DNA from: Haemonchus contortus
Taxonomy: Eukaryota; Nematoda; Chromadorea; Rhabditida; Trichostrongylidae
DNA: 64,000 nt
Assembly (NCBI GenBank): GCA_000469685.2
Contig: LS997562.1
Span: forward strand, 24,637,681 to 24,701,680
Direction: 5' to 3'
The notes beneath the pieces were generated by a model that was not told where the DNA came from, made no database searches, and was given only the letters and a program-made list of their open reading frames with translations. Shown piece by piece: positions 34,481 to 47,690 of this stretch (position 1 is the first letter of the stretch; every line of letters begins with the position of its first letter). Made by a program: the position numbers and the translations under genes.

Positions 34481-36688
34481 CACAGTAGGAAGATGCTTTC
34501 AACAAAAAATAAAATACGAGCAAAGTAATTGCGAGTGATGATGACATGAGCAACTGTTTATCTCAAAGAACAACGGCGCCATATAAGGGAGGTACTATTG
34601 ATTTTCATGTGCAAAACGTTGTCATTGAAAAGGCAATTTAGCCGCAGAGCTGCAGAGGATGACAAGGTAGAGGCAAAGAGTAAACAAATCGCGCGAGTGA
34701 CACTCGACGGGACGTGGGAGATGAGCAGTCACAATGGGAGATGCAACCAAAGGATTTCTGAACTTCTGAACTGCAGCAAACTGAATCACAACATTTTCCA
34801 GACGCTGTAATTTATCTACATGCGGACTGATGACTAATAAAGCAATAACTCATCAGCGAATCTTCGATAAATCACACCACTGAAATGATGGAAGCAATCA
34901 TTGGATCTACCGAATAAACGATCAAATATAACTAATGTTCAAAAGTTGGACGTTAATTAATCACGTTCTTGGATGCGCCCCTACACTCAACTTGTACTCG
35001 GCCTACACAACACCTAGCGGTGGATAGTCCGAACACAAGTCAAAGCATTTGTCCCCCCAGACGAGCCTGGTACCAATCAACCGACGCCGCAGGTATGAAA
35101 GGCTCGGTTGGCAAACTTCGAGGTTGTTGAAGTGCACGATGAGAGCCTCGAATCAGTAGCAGGGACTGATATCTACTATACCAATCAAATATCAATTCGT
35201 GTAACTGACGAAACCGATCGGGAATTCGATCATCGAACCGTGCTTGTGTGATCACTTGTCGCTAATCAAAACGCGGCTTTTCATGTTTCAAAAGAGAACA
35301 TTTAACACAAGGACGTCCACCTACAAAGAAAATGTTCGGTGTCAAACGAAATACGAACCCATTCCCGCGTCGAACCCTAGCACTGTATCTATGCGTTACA
35401 CTCTTGACACCCCATTTACCCTTTCATAGCTTCTTAAGAGTACACTAAAAATGTTGATCAACAATCATACCCATTATGAGGCTCCGATGATCATACCTAA
35501 GCACTAACATGAAGCTATTAAGCTGTAACTTCTACAACTTCATACCTATGGAGAAATAAATACATTAAGTCTTGTAAGGTTTGCTTAGGGTTGACTCGAA
35601 TAGTTAACCGCTGACTATACAATGTAGTTAATAAAAGAAAGCGAATTTAAAACACGGTCCCTGAACCTTGAACAAAACAAAAACCTTCACTTGGTATAGC
35701 CGCTTAGGCAATATTTAAGCCCTATCCTCAATTTCGCCAAATAGCCCACCAAAATTGACCGATGACTATCATTAGCGTTTATTTCTCGTCAAATACAGTA
35801 TGTGCTTCCAGCCATGTCCGTCAAACGGAAGGAAGTTCAGCAATTAAGTTAGGCATACTCCTTAATATTTCATTCGTGGAAATAGCGTCAAAAAGTATTA
35901 ATATCATTCAAAACAATATTTTGCTCTACCTGCCTTCTTTCCTATAGAATCAATGAAGAATTCAACCCGTTAAATACTACATCACCTTTTTCACTTGGTG
36001 TTTTCCCATGTTGGCTATAAGGCTGCAAATACTGCAGCTATATGAATTTGATCACTTTGATTGTTGACTTGAATTTGATGGTCACGTACTTCAGGCAATC
36101 AAAGGGCACCGAATCGCGTGCACAGCGTTATTGCCGACCACATGTGACAGAAAATGATAAGAGCCGATATGATTGCGGAAAGACAGAGAGAGCATCCGAT
36201 TCTATCGTCGAAGAAACCAGGTCACGACGCGCACGGCGCTGCGCAGCCCACGACAACCACTAGGTACCGGGTTATGTACTGCGTCTGAGTAACTTTCCCG
36301 CGTGTAGATATTTGGGTACAACATCGAAGATGCAGGTGGTTCCGCTGTTTCTAGTAGGAAACCTTCTTCAACTCATCCCCTAACTGCCTCATTTTGCCTC
36401 ATTTCTAATTCCTCTACTATCCGTATGGAAAAAGGTGACACGCCTTACTTTACTTTCCTCCAGGCTTGTTCACAAGCAGATCTCACTCGTTTCTATTGCA
36501 GCGTTCTAAAATGCATCCGAGTACCCGCGAAAAGTAATCCAAAGCGAAGCACTGCGTTGCATGGCGCTTCGGATGGCGATCTGACGTCCACGCGCTACTT
36601 GTGCGGCGAAATGCGCGACAAACGACATGATGCCATAGAATCAAAGCGCACCACAGGGCAGACAGATCAAAAATGGGAACGTCTGATT
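34481..36688. other. Upstream region of ensa-1, no further gene seen
   Basis: This should contain the ensa-1 promoter. Apart from the SINE copy I see no clear gene. A stretch at about 36095-36263, after an acceptor-like ACTTCAG, is open and Arg/Glu-rich (QSKGTESRAQRYCRPH and on), but it cannot be assigned. Confidence 0.4.
34940..35120 (-). repeat. Diverged SINE copy
   Basis: Body blocks on the minus strand match the family: GGACGTTAATTAATCACG, GGATGCGCCCCTACACTC, CCGAACACAAGTCAAAGC, CCCAGACGAGCCTGGTACCAATCAACCGACGCCG. It lies upstream of ensa-1. The tRNA head is not clear. Confidence 0.65.
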
Positions 36689-36842
36689 GGCTGCTTTCAG
36701 ACCTCAACGACCGTCGGCGCGCGCTCGCCACGTGGGGACACACTGGCCAGATGAACTCAATCTGTCCGGTGTTGTCACGACGTGGTCGCCGTTCGGTCGG
36801 TCGGTCGGCCGGTAGGTCGGTCGTTGAAGTCTGAAAGCAGCC
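36689..36842. mobile_element. Foldback MITE-like element, copy B
   Basis: It begins GGCTGCTTTCAGACCTCAACGACCG and ends CGGTCGTTGAAGTCTGAAAGCAGCC, near-perfect inverted ends of about 25 bp. The interior has (GGTC)n repeats and imperfect arms (CCACGTGGGGACAC against GTTGTCACGACGTGG). No coding capacity. It is immediately followed by copy C. Confidence 0.8.
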
Positions 36843-36846
36843 ATTT

Positions 36847-37055
36847 ACTGCTTTCAGACTGTCCGTCCGTCCGTGCGACCGTCCGTTCAACGCGTGCTGC
36901 GACAGCGGTTCTAGAGTGGTGTTGACAGCGCTGGCACTTGGTCTAGTGTTGTCAACACCTCTCTAAAACCGCTGTCGCGACGCGCACGCAACCGCCGTCG
37001 CAGCACGCATTGGACGGACGAACGGACGGACGGACGTCGAAGTCTGAAAGCAGCC
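36847..37055. mobile_element. Foldback MITE-like element, copy C
   Basis: Its ends are CTGCTTTCAGACTGTCCGTCCGTCC and GGACGGACGTCGAAGTCTGAAAGCAG. Long internal arms follow: CGTGCTGCGACAGCGGTT and AGAGTGGTGTTGACA on the left, TGTCAACACCTCTCT and AACCGCTGTCGCGACG on the right. Together almost the whole 209 bp can fold on itself. It shares its terminal sequence with copy B and with the fragment at the start of the window, and part of the GGC of its left end is missing at the junction with copy B. Confidence 0.8.
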
Positions 37056-38665
37056 ATTCGCGACGCGGCGCATCATTTTGCGATCTCAAGATGGTGTTAC
37101 AGTACCCCTAGGTGCCGGTGGAGCAAATGATTGCACTAGTTCATGATACTTTAATTGTGAAAAACTTTGCCGCTTTTTTGTTCAAGTAAGCGAATGAAGG
37201 TTAAAATGTTATTAACCCCTAACCACGCGCCCAAAAATGGCATAAATATGTATTTAAATAATGCTTTTCGAGCATAGTTCAAGGTATGATGGTGTACTCT
37301 AACCTGACTAGCATCAATGAGTGAAAGAAAGAACTAAGAAAAAAGAAAAAAAAAAATCAGATTTCGTTCGGTTCAACAAAAACATGATAGAAAAGTTAAC
37401 AAAAATAAAAACTTAAGGGATTCGGCTGACTCTTTATCGCAATAATCCAGGACTGTTGTCGAGGAATAATCGATCCACTGACAACCACTATTCTGTAATC
37501 GTAGGAAAACGTGCCACGCCCGAGGGGAGACAGAATCGAAGTGCAGCCCATTGAAATAGGTACCACAAGCCGAGCTTCTGTTTTATATATGGGAAATGAA
37601 TCGGATGGGCGCTACACTTCTATATTTTCTAATAATGTTCGATAGTGAACGATGAGAGCTGCGTTAAGGCAGGCGTGCCGCTAGAACAGATAACAATGAT
37701 GCATGCATGATGTGATCGAGGAAAGTTGAGTCATACATAGAGAATTATTGTGGAAGACGCAATCAATGGAGCACAGGGTGCTAAACAACAGGAAATTGTG
37801 GTCATATATGAAGTTGCGGGGACGTGTATGAGGTACGTAGTGGAAGTATGGATCAATCAAACTTTAACTCGTAAAAGATCGGAACTAAAATAGAGGCGCT
37901 AGGGCTATTAGGTGGATAGGCTTTAATGCTGTAAATAGTTGAGCAGAGCGCAGCAACCACAAATTTTCGGCAGTGACTATAGGTACAAAATGATTTGGGT
38001 TGCGTCAAAGGGCCGAAAGATCTATCTAGTGAATGGAAAGCTCTACCTATTGCATAATTACTCTTGTTATTCCAATTAAAACAGAACCATACTGACTTCT
38101 TCAAATGAGAAAGCACATCCTGTTCAGGAGTATATATACTGGCGCTTATTAAATGGAGAATAAGCTCCAATCATCAAATCAATCTCCTTCTCACAGTAGG
38201 TTTGTGATGTCATTTAGCACTTACGGCGGCCACAAAACTGCATTAGGAGCCACAACCACATAAGCAGATTTTCTTCTATACATCTCTTTATGAACGGCTG
38301 TAACTATAACAACGCAATAATCCTAGAGCAAAAACCAGATAAACGCGTCATTACCGCTCGTACACTTCACGCAGGTCTCTTAACACCTCGAATCATCCGC
38401 CAAAGGAGGATGTCAACTGACGTAGATCGCCACTTAGATGTTTTAGTACGATTTCCTACTTCCTTCAAAATAGTATCATAAAATCCCGAGCTGATGCTTG
38501 CCATCCGCATTGTTATAAAAATAAGTCAACAATAAAGGTCTGCAGCACATTTTCAAAAAAAATGTCAAAAGAAGAAAGTTCATGTTTTGATCGTAGGAGC
38601 AAAACCTTGAGCTTGAAGAGATAAAATACTTAATCAAAAAAGTCCACAATCATTGCTATTTTCGT
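37056..38665. other. Intergenic stretch, nothing identified
   Basis: A+T-rich sequence with no ORF that has recognisable content. It ends at the acceptor-like TTTTCATACAG that precedes the candidate gene at 38686. Confidence 0.5.
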
Positions 38666-38685
38666 TTTCATACAGTTCCTCACAA

Positions 38686-40411
38686 ATGAAACAGCCGTCT
38701 AGAAGGGGTAAAAAAAATCCCGTGCTTATGCGCATTGGGTCAGATGAGCGACGTGGAGCAGAATTGATAGAGAATGTTGCGAATTCCAGTGAAAAATCAA
38801 CAACCTTCTGCGACCGCTTTACGTTGACCAAACGCTCGATGCTATCGTCGACGAAAGGTCACACCGAACAGTGGCGTGCGGAGCACCACCACGCGATTTC
38901 GAGATGATGATCACGTTTGAACCGTGGAAGGTTCTGCAGTTTGAAGTATTTCACCAATCCAAACATTAGAATCAATACATCGAGTGCATTTTGAAATTTA
39001 CGGTCAAATTCACAAGATTCTTCTGCTCGTATGCACGCTTACGTATTACTTTCCAAAGTATTTATTTATTTCTAGATGGTGGGTGAGCTTTTAAAATATG
39101 TCCACCTGCGGAGGTAATTCAAACCGAAAACCTTCCAATGTCATTGTAATGCCTCACAAGATCGCTCCCCGCAACCTGCGCGGTGTGAACTCACCTCGAC
39201 GGCGGTAGAATCGAGTTCTCGCTAAAGTACAGTCGTATTCAAAGCGCACCCGCCTCCGTGCTCGGTGCTGGCAATCGTCACATGACTGTTGTATCACAGA
39301 GGACGGGGCCGTTTGGCGTGGACTTTGCTGCTCCACCGCCACTGGTACACGCTTTGATTGACGAGTCGCTGTCCGAAGAGAATTCGCGATACAGTCAACT
39401 CCACAGTGAACTAGGAGGGATGCCGTCAAACATAAGATGCAATGAAAAAAGGCATAGAGCAAGGGCACAGGAGGAGTAAGAAATTGCTGCACCTCCAACC
39501 TCCCCCCCCCCCTCCCCCCTCCCACCAACGCAGATTACATTTTGTTTTTGTTGAGGGTGGGGTGGGGTTAGGAAGGCGAATTAACAGCTTTGAACTACTT
39601 GGAGGTCCTTAACGACGATCAATTATTCGAAACATCGACCGGACCGTTCGATTGCTCTCCTAAGCATGGTAGAACATTGCAGTACATGCTCACTCTTGAA
39701 AAATATTGAATGTAGACATTGGCGAGTATAGAACCACGAAACTGACTATATAAATTCTACCCGAAACTGCAAGGAGCCTTTCGGCCCAACAGGTGTACCA
39801 TTCTTTCCCCGAACAAGTCTCGTACGGATCTCTCGACCTGGAGAAATAGATGGAACGGTTTTCGTGGGCGGATATCGATCTGAGCTTTGGTTTTCGGTAA
39901 AAAATATGAAATTCTTTTTCCCACTACCTTTCCATTTCCACCACAATACAGATTCTGCCGAATGGCTTACTGCTTCCAAACCTCGGCTTTTCCTTGAACG
40001 AACCACCGAATGATGAACTAAGATGTGCGAAGGTGAGAAATGTTCTGTTGCACTCTGATGGTGGAGGAATGGAACGCGATGAAATAATAATTGAATTGAA
40101 TGGTCTGTTGTCAGAAGACCTCCAATACCCATCGAATTTCCGACGCAATGGAGCGGTTGGAGGACTTAAAATATCAGCTGCTCTCCGCCCCGTGAGGGCA
40201 GTTCGACAAGGAGGTTAGTGCACCAATGAACTTAACGCCACCTGAAGAAGATGGTTTCAACACGCGCGACTTTTCGAATAGCCTTTTTTCGTTGCCTTGT
40301 GTTGGAATAGTGACGGCCGAGCAGAAAACTGATATATTACTTCGCATAGTCAAGCTATTAATCAAATTCGCTCGGCGATCACGTGGAATTGCCCTCTGCG
40401 ACTTTACCTAA
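38686..40411 (+). CDS. Tentative multi-exon gene, product not recognised
   Basis: An ATG at 38686 follows a strong nematode acceptor (TTCGTTTTCATACAG, ends 38675) by 10 bases, which looks like a trans-splice site. The first segment starts MKQPSRRGKKNPVLMRIGSD and is basic. Further coding-like pieces follow. One starts at 39233 (acceptor AAAGTACAG) and includes RTGPFGVDFAAPPPLVHALI in one frame. 39774-39896 and 39952-40191 join in phase 0 (acceptor CCACAATACAG) and include GVPFFPRTSLVRISRPGEID and MERDEIIIELNG. 40325-40411 (acceptor GCCGAGCAG) would follow the donor GTGAGG in phase 0 and ends CDFT then TAA. The IIELNG stretch vaguely recalls a PDZ strand, but this is not a call. Junctions between the first pieces are unresolved. 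The alternative is a decayed mobile element; the opposite strand is also partly open. Confidence 0.3.
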
Positions 40412-43400
40412 TCAAAAAACTGGAGAAGCGCCAATGCTGACGAGAGGATGAATGCCCCCAGGCGATGACTAAAAAGTGCGGCATACAGGTCGATTGTGAC
40501 CATAGAATGTAGTGTTTTGCCTGGAGCCAAATCCTCTCCCGGCACGTAACTTCTGTAAACTCTCGATGATATAGTCGCAGAGGCCAGCTCCCAGGAGCCA
40601 GTCGGAAAGCTATTGCTTCTATTTGACTCTGTGAAATACTCCATCCTCCCTATTCCTACCCTCCTGTTGCTCAGGCCGTTCAGCTAATGGACCATTACCC
40701 TTTACCCTTAACGCAATGCACCCAGATGAGCAGAGCTTCAGGGTAGGAGCAGGGAGATGGGATACTTCACAGAGTTAAGGATATTTTAAAAAATGAATAC
40801 AATAAAAAAAGGCTCCGTAATTAGGAATATAATAATTGTTCTGTCAAGGAGTACAACACGCAGAAAGACTTCTTTTTTTTCTGGGAAAGCGAATATAGGT
40901 GATATTCACCGAGGTGACCATCTTTCACACTTTGTGCTGGCCTATGTGCGAAAAAAATGAAAGTGGGAGACAAGTAGGGTTGGCCTTAATGGATACACAG
41001 TGGGGTCGACAATTCAACGCTTTCAAGGTGCTCAGGCACGTTTCACTAATCAGCGCAACCTGCTTAACAGTTAATGTGAAAGCTGTAATTAACTAGATAC
41101 GAGAAAAAGCGAGGCAGTACAGGCATCTCAAAGCGGCTCAACGGGACGTTTCTCGCCCGTGGCCTTTTGCCCTTCTCCCGGTGTCAGTCGGCGCCAAAGT
41201 ATAACGGCCTCCAATCGAGTCGTGCTCATCTTCTTCTTGTCTGCGCCCTCTCGTAGCACTCTGGGGCCTTTCACTGAGGATTGTGAGGTCCTTTTCGAGA
41301 TGATTTCATGCTGCTTGACACAACATTTGGTTGAGGTGGTGGCAAAGAATGCCACACTGCTTCCACCAAATGTTACCGGATACTGTCCCAGTGAGATCCG
41401 AGTGCTCCACCCACAGTCACGCCCACACCTAAGATAAACGGCTTAGGAACCTCACTCTACGTTCTCTCTACGAAGGCGAGGTAGAGCGAGCAAGTGCAAG
41501 AGCACCAAATTACTATGTAGCTACACATTGCCAGTTCTATGGGAATCGGATCAAGCCCCATTAGCAGAAAATTTGCAAGTGGCCTGAAAATACAGCAAAA
41601 GGCAGCAAGACAATTAATCTGATTGATATTACTCCGGTGACCAGATATCGTATTTGTTCGTTTTTCATGGTTCGAACTACAATTAGGATTCGTACTGTCA
41701 TGATGTCTCTACATTCGGCTTCCTCTGATTCTAAACATAATATAATTACGGTAGAATGTTCTCGCTTCGCCGAGAGAGGTACGAAAACATTATTAAGCCG
41801 ACGTTTCGGCGAGATCCCCTCTTCAGAGCCCGAAGGGAAAGCAATTCGTGTCTACTCGACCAAATGTTTACGTTATACGACTGAAGTTGAAGACTTGTAG
41901 GTTCAAAATCAGAAAAGAAAGCGAAATTCTTAACAAAACAAAACATTCAAAGGTTTTGAACACCGGTGAGCAATAAAAAATGCACATGTGGGAGAATATA
42001 CCGCAACGACGGAAAGTTGGGTCTTCCATTAAGGTTGGTCTCACTGCACGAACACTGATTTTGGGTGGAAATCAACGCTGTGACTAATCAAGCCCTCGGA
42101 TTCTGGCGGACCTCGAGGATTTTATCGAGGTGGGTGGCTCCGCTTTAATTACCCATTTGCCATGTCAAGTTTCGATCACCACAGTAGGGATGCTGAGACC
42201 ATTGGTAGAGTAGATACAAAGTGCCATCATCCTTTCAGGTTCTGAAGGGGAGATCTTGCGGAAATGCCATTTCGACATATTTGCCCGGCCATTTTCGGGG
42301 GAGTGTTGAAGCGAATCTCATCAAAATTCCAAGAGGCATTGGATACATCACAAACAATATAACAAAGACTTTCAATGATGCAAGCGCGGTGATTTCAGTC
42401 AGTAAATGAAGAAGTTATTCCGATCAGAAGACAAAAATGAGTCATTGAAGCTCAAATTCGGCCTAATTTACCACCATACTGGACTCCCTAGGCAGGACCT
42501 CTCAGAAGAACTCCTAGAGGGTGTGGGTATGAAAGAAAATAGAAGTGCCTGCTGAAGCAGCCAAAGAGTGACTGAGAAGGAACAGCTCAACGAAGGCAGT
42601 CCACGATATCGATCGCGCCTCAGACAATTCGCTGCGTATGTTTGCTGAATAGCAGCGCAGCGCCACACGTTTCGCGGTGGAGGGCCGAGAACGCGAGGCG
42701 GTGGAAAGCGTGGTGCTCACGTGCGCCCCCAAGACGCTCCAGTTCGTCTCTCCTGCTCGCACCCCTCCCTCTCCCCTTGTCCGGCGATTGCTGCTATCAC
42801 CTTCCTGCTCGATGTCCAATCGATTATTGGTGATCTGGGGGGGGGATGCCTTCCTTGCATGCGGGGGTGCGCATTTCTTTGAACTTGCATCGCTATCGCA
42901 GCACTCACCCTACTGATCGATCGTTCGTCGTTTCTCATTCGTTTTTCAGCGACCAGGGGATGGAACCAACTCAACTGGTTTTTCGTTGGCTATTTGCTCT
43001 GTTGGAGTGCTTCTGCACATGTGACATGTTGCGGAAGTTTTTGCGAGTAATTTCGAAACTTCCTTCCTTCTTAGTCTTCAATCTTGTTCCTAGTAATTCC
43101 ACAATTCTCACCATATAGCCCACCATTTTAAGTGGGTGAAATTTCATATTGCTGCTTTTCCTTGTGGTTTACAAGGCCTTTTCTGGGAAGTACTCTTAAG
43201 TTATGTTGTTACTAATGTTTGCGATTGTTTTTAAATTAGCGCTGCACATGCGATTGATTGGGTTCTGTATTTGTTTAATCAATAAGTTCCATGAGAATTT
43301 TTTTTACTTCTGTTTCATTACATGAACGGCAACAAAAAGCAAAAAGACGTATTACTTGAAGGCTTTCCTCGTTTGTGTTGCTAACTGTTAGAAAACTCGT

Positions 43401-44990
43401 CAACTAGACTGTCACTCTAACAGTGATTCATACCTGAGTTTGTTTTATCAGTTCAATCCGCCTGTAGCAACGTCTGGATGAAGTCTACAGAGCCGTCTCC
43501 GATAATTTTTCGATATTGTGTTTTGTTTCTGGTGCTCTCTTTGGAATGCTAACATGGATCGTGCGCTCGGAGCGATAGCAATGTGAAAATCAAAGGAAGG
43601 TGCACAAGAACTGGAACGTTTTATGGTAGTTTTTATGGCCACCGATAGAAAGTTTCGGCGCCAACCAGCTGTCATGCCGAGTGGGGCTGCCAGCTGCCAT
43701 TGCTGCCTCGTTCTTGCAAATGTTTTGCGTATCTTTCGAATAGTTGCAGGCCAAATGAAATATGTCTAAGCTATAGCTGATAAGCAGCTTCCTTCCCCAC
43801 CTAGAGAGTTTCAATAATTGTGTAGCAGTGAGCTTTTGTGAGATCGTACTTCTAATACGATTAAGTACTTTGTAGTTACAAAGCATATTATTGCGGTGAA
43901 AGTTCGCAGTAGTTCCCAACACATGTAAATTTCTAGTAATTATTTGTATGTTCGTAGTTGGTTAATGTTTGTGCCGGCTCGGCGTGTTCTTGCGTTTTTG
44001 ATCTTTAGCTTTCAGCGCGAACGTCCTCTTAAGCATTCGCAATTAATTTCGATCGGCAAGTCCCCTCATCCGCTTGTCGGATGGCGTTCGGCTGCCGTTC
44101 TCGATTACGCCGCCGCCGCCGACTGCCTTGTTCATTGACCACATCGAGCGACTGTTGCAGGTCCAGCGAGCGAGATTGAGCTGCAACGGCTAAATTCTCT
44201 TGTCATAATTCTTCTCCAGTATCTCCAGTTAATGTCTCAAACGTTAAGAAGCTCTCGATAGGTATTGCCAAGATGATCTCATGATTCTCCCAGTTGATCA
44301 CAGAATTCTGCGCTAAAACCTCCAACGCATCTCCTTCCCCGCACCAGCCTGGAGATCTTTGTTCCACAGACGCAGAAAGTTTGTATTCAAACACAGCTTG
44401 TGATTCAAACGGACGAATAAGGTTGTCTAGTATCTTCCTATATGGACGAGTCTGATGAAGACGTACTTGGGTATATAATTCACAGCTCGCAGTGCCATAC
44501 TAACGTTAAAAGGTTCGTTATCATGGGTACCAGTGAATGCTATAGTGCAGAAGTGGGTTCGGTCGGCATTATAAAGCTCACTCACCTATTGATTTGGATG
44601 CCGTACTGCTGGAGATAGCCTGTGATTGATTACTTGCTAAATCACGCCACAAATCGATTTTGATCGCTATAGATTGATTAAAATCACCGACAAATCAGTA
44701 GAAATGAAGACGAAGTATACAGTGTTGCGATTGATGGTGTGTAAGCGCTACCACGGTAATCACCGCAATTTACCTTCTTGAGCCTAACTGCTACCTCCAC
44801 AGTTAGCGGTAGGCTTTGCACGTCAATTCTACGGACAGACAGACATACATACAAAACGTCCTTGTTTTTCCATATGACAGTATTGCATTGAATTTAATAT
44901 TAGCTTGACACAAATGGGAGAATACGTCTGCTAAAAATGACGTTATGGGTCTCCATTCTGCTGCAACAGACTACATAAAAAGTGCTCTTG
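40412..44990. other. Intergenic stretch with a few coding-like islands
   Basis: Two islands have higher G+C and coding-like composition on +. About 41280-41370 includes EDCEVLFEMISCCLTQHLVE. About 42659-42760, after the acceptor-like GAATAGCAG, includes RFAVEGREREAVESVVLTCA. Neither could be linked to neighbours or to a family, so they are not called as genes. The rest looks non-coding, including a G-run near 42837 and a GCC repeat near 44110. Confidence 0.35.
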
Positions 44991-45239
44991 ACGCTATAGG
45001 CGTTCTTTCACCTGCATATGTATGAGTTTAGTTAAGTGAATTAAGACGTAGCCATGTGGACAAAGCGTTTAATGTGAAGATTCATTTTTCATCAACATAA
45101 CTACCATACCTCTTTTAATACTTTGCGCTAACCAATCGGGTGCATGCACAGTGTGACATACGAGTCATGCGCAGCGCCCGAGCGATAACTTATGCTGGTA
45201 TTTAATACGATCCATACCTGATCCGTTCTATTTTGCGAA

Positions 45240-47690
45240 AGGTTTTAGTTCTTCACATTATTCACTTTTTTGAGAATGGATTTCGATGTTCTTCAATTTT
45301 TTTAACAAGAAATGTTGTGGAATTCGGGGAATGAACCTGTCGGGAAAAGAAAATGGGACGTCGCCTTTATTCTGATTTGCAGTCAGTTTTGGTAGGGTGA
45401 GTTCCTTATCCTCTTCTGCGTTGATTTGGCTTGATGCGATATATTTCGCCTTCTTCCACGGATTGTCAAAACCAATATCTATGCCAAACCCCCACATCGA
45501 AGGATTAAATGCATTGTTTTCTCTTTAGTGCTTAAGTGAAGGGATTTGTCAACGCTATTAGTTGTTTGTCTGAGCTGATCTTCAGGGGTATTGCTTGCCC
45601 CCTTCGCACATTTCTCCTTGTCCTCGCACTGGTTCAACTAGAGCACGCCTTAAAGCTCGCAGATCGGTGCAAGGCGTCGAAATGTCCGGACTTTCCGTTT
45701 CAACGTTTTTCGTAGATTTGAGATTATGTTAGGTTTTTAAGTGTAGTGGTAGGTCGGAAAACTAGTCTAATGAGAAGCTGGGAGTTCCTCTCGATCAGTT
45801 CACCTCATCTCATCATTTTGTCTTTAACAAAAGGGTTTATGAAGCCCAGTTCTTCTCCTGATCTGTGCGTGACCCGCATACTCATATTGCGTTCAAAAGT
45901 TTTGTTCCTTTCGCAGAGAAAAATCCAAATCAGCATACCCCTTCGTGTTCCTAGCTTCCCTCGCTTTCGAAAAATTTAGATTATTGTTTGCTTTCATATG
46001 AATTGTATTGGCGGCTCTATAATGCAACCAGAAAGCACGGAAAGCGCTACTTTAGTTCCATAGATATACCTAGTAACCTTCACCAATTCCTGCAATCGAA
46101 TTTAGGATGGGTGTAAATTCATCGCCCCCTAGATCTTCTCCGCTTACGTTATGTCACATTGTTAACATGTAGCCTCTTATCGTTTCCTCGAAGTCCTCTT
46201 CCCTGTTCCAATAATCAACTCGTCATCAATGTAACATTTGCAGAACAGAATACTAATAGTTAACGATGGCTCTTCGAGGTGTTCCAAGAAGATAACTGCT
46301 GACGCAAGTGTTTAGTGATTAACCATGGTGTTGCACTTTCTCACTGCTTCGATAACATCCTTAACTTTGCTAGCGGAAAACCCAATCTTCGTGATCTTCG
46401 TGGTTCGGTCTTTATCATTCTCGATGAAAGATAACTCATCCTGCATTGCTCCCACGCCCTTCACCTTCATCTCTGAGGATACCACGTCTGAGCTCGCCTA
46501 AAATACCCTTCGTGTTATTAGCGAAGCCTAAATAAATTCTTCAACATTAACAATGTGTGCATGCGTATCAAAGAGGCAGCGAAAGCAAACGAGCTAAAAG
46601 TCGCTTCTGCTAGTCCACTTCAAAATGCAAAATGACCTCCTGATTCCGTCAAGTGGGAGGGGCATTCTGTTTGTTAGTCCCGGAATTTTGTAATCTTGTT
46701 CGTCTTCACCACTAGAGAGCGTCCACTGCGCTAGTAGGACCGTTTTGCCACCGTAGTTTGTTTCTTTCACCTCTTCGCTATCGACACTACAGGGTTCTTT
46801 TCTTTTTGCTCACTGATTCAGTATGGACAAAGTGCTATTTTCGTTTGTATGTTGCCTGAAAACGTTTGGAAGATGAGAGCCATGCTCCGAATTTGTGGGA
46901 TACCACGGAATGTGGTGGCATTGCCTCTAAAGGCGTACCCCAACGCAACAGTGCTATATTCGCTTGCAGTAGTTTTTAGTCAGGGTTAGGTTACTATGAT
47001 AATTTATTTTAATTGGTAAACTTGAATTCTGCGCTCGAAGTTCGCTGTTTCAGAGTTGGTTTCGCTCCGATTCGCTTGTTGCTTTCGTTGGTTCGTTTTG
47101 CTCTTCATCGGTTGCTCCTTGTTCCTTTTCGATTTCTACATTTCATAGTTTTTTCACTGTGAAATTTCAGTTGATTTCAGTCTTCCAAATTGTTAGAATA
47201 ATGGGATCGGAACGAAAATCGTTGTACGTAAAAGAACGAAGCTTAGCAGGCTTCGTTGGCTTGAAATCCTTTCATAATTCGTGAGCTACGGCATGTTCTT
47301 CAGCCACGCCTTGTCACGCACATCGGCATTCCTGTAGCCGGGCCCAGAACAAAGTATGAAATCGATTAGTGGCGATTCGCGCTACTCATCGTACTCTCGG
47401 CCTTCTTTAGAAATTCCCGAATGTCTTTTTCAGCGTGTAAATTCGACTTTATAATTGACAAAATCGGCACCACATCGGCAAATACTATACATGCGGCTTT
47501 TAGAAGTTGTGATCGATTTTTTTTCCCAAGTGCTCTCGCTATTTGATTGAGTGGTCTGTTTGTAACTGACCGCAACTGATAGTATATTTTCTCGCTGTCT
47601 TTTTTCTATGTTTTGTAAGTACGTTTCTAATTTCTGGAGAATCCGTCCGTTTGTTACAAAGGAGACCATGTTCTCTTATAATTTCCAGGA
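45240..47690 (-). pseudogene. Degenerate reverse transcriptase (retroelement relic)
   Basis: On the minus strand, 46500-46177 forms one frame with a single internal stop. It contains the reverse-transcriptase active-site motif YIDD (46233-46222) in the context FCKCYIDDELIIGTG, preceded by LASAVIFLEHLEEPSLTISI. This is the arrangement seen in RT palm domains of LINE or Penelope-like elements. Other minus-strand frames in the same orientation (47669-47366 and 45497-45258) may be upstream and downstream parts, but I recognise no endonuclease, RNase H or terminal repeats. The overall extent is a guess; the YIDD segment is the solid part. Confidence 0.55.

Noticed and set aside
39746..40132. Minus-strand 128-codon ORF opposite the candidate gene
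   Set aside because: The plus strand has better splice sites here (CCACAATACAG acceptor, in-phase joins); the minus ORF lacks a supporting structure, though it cannot be excluded.
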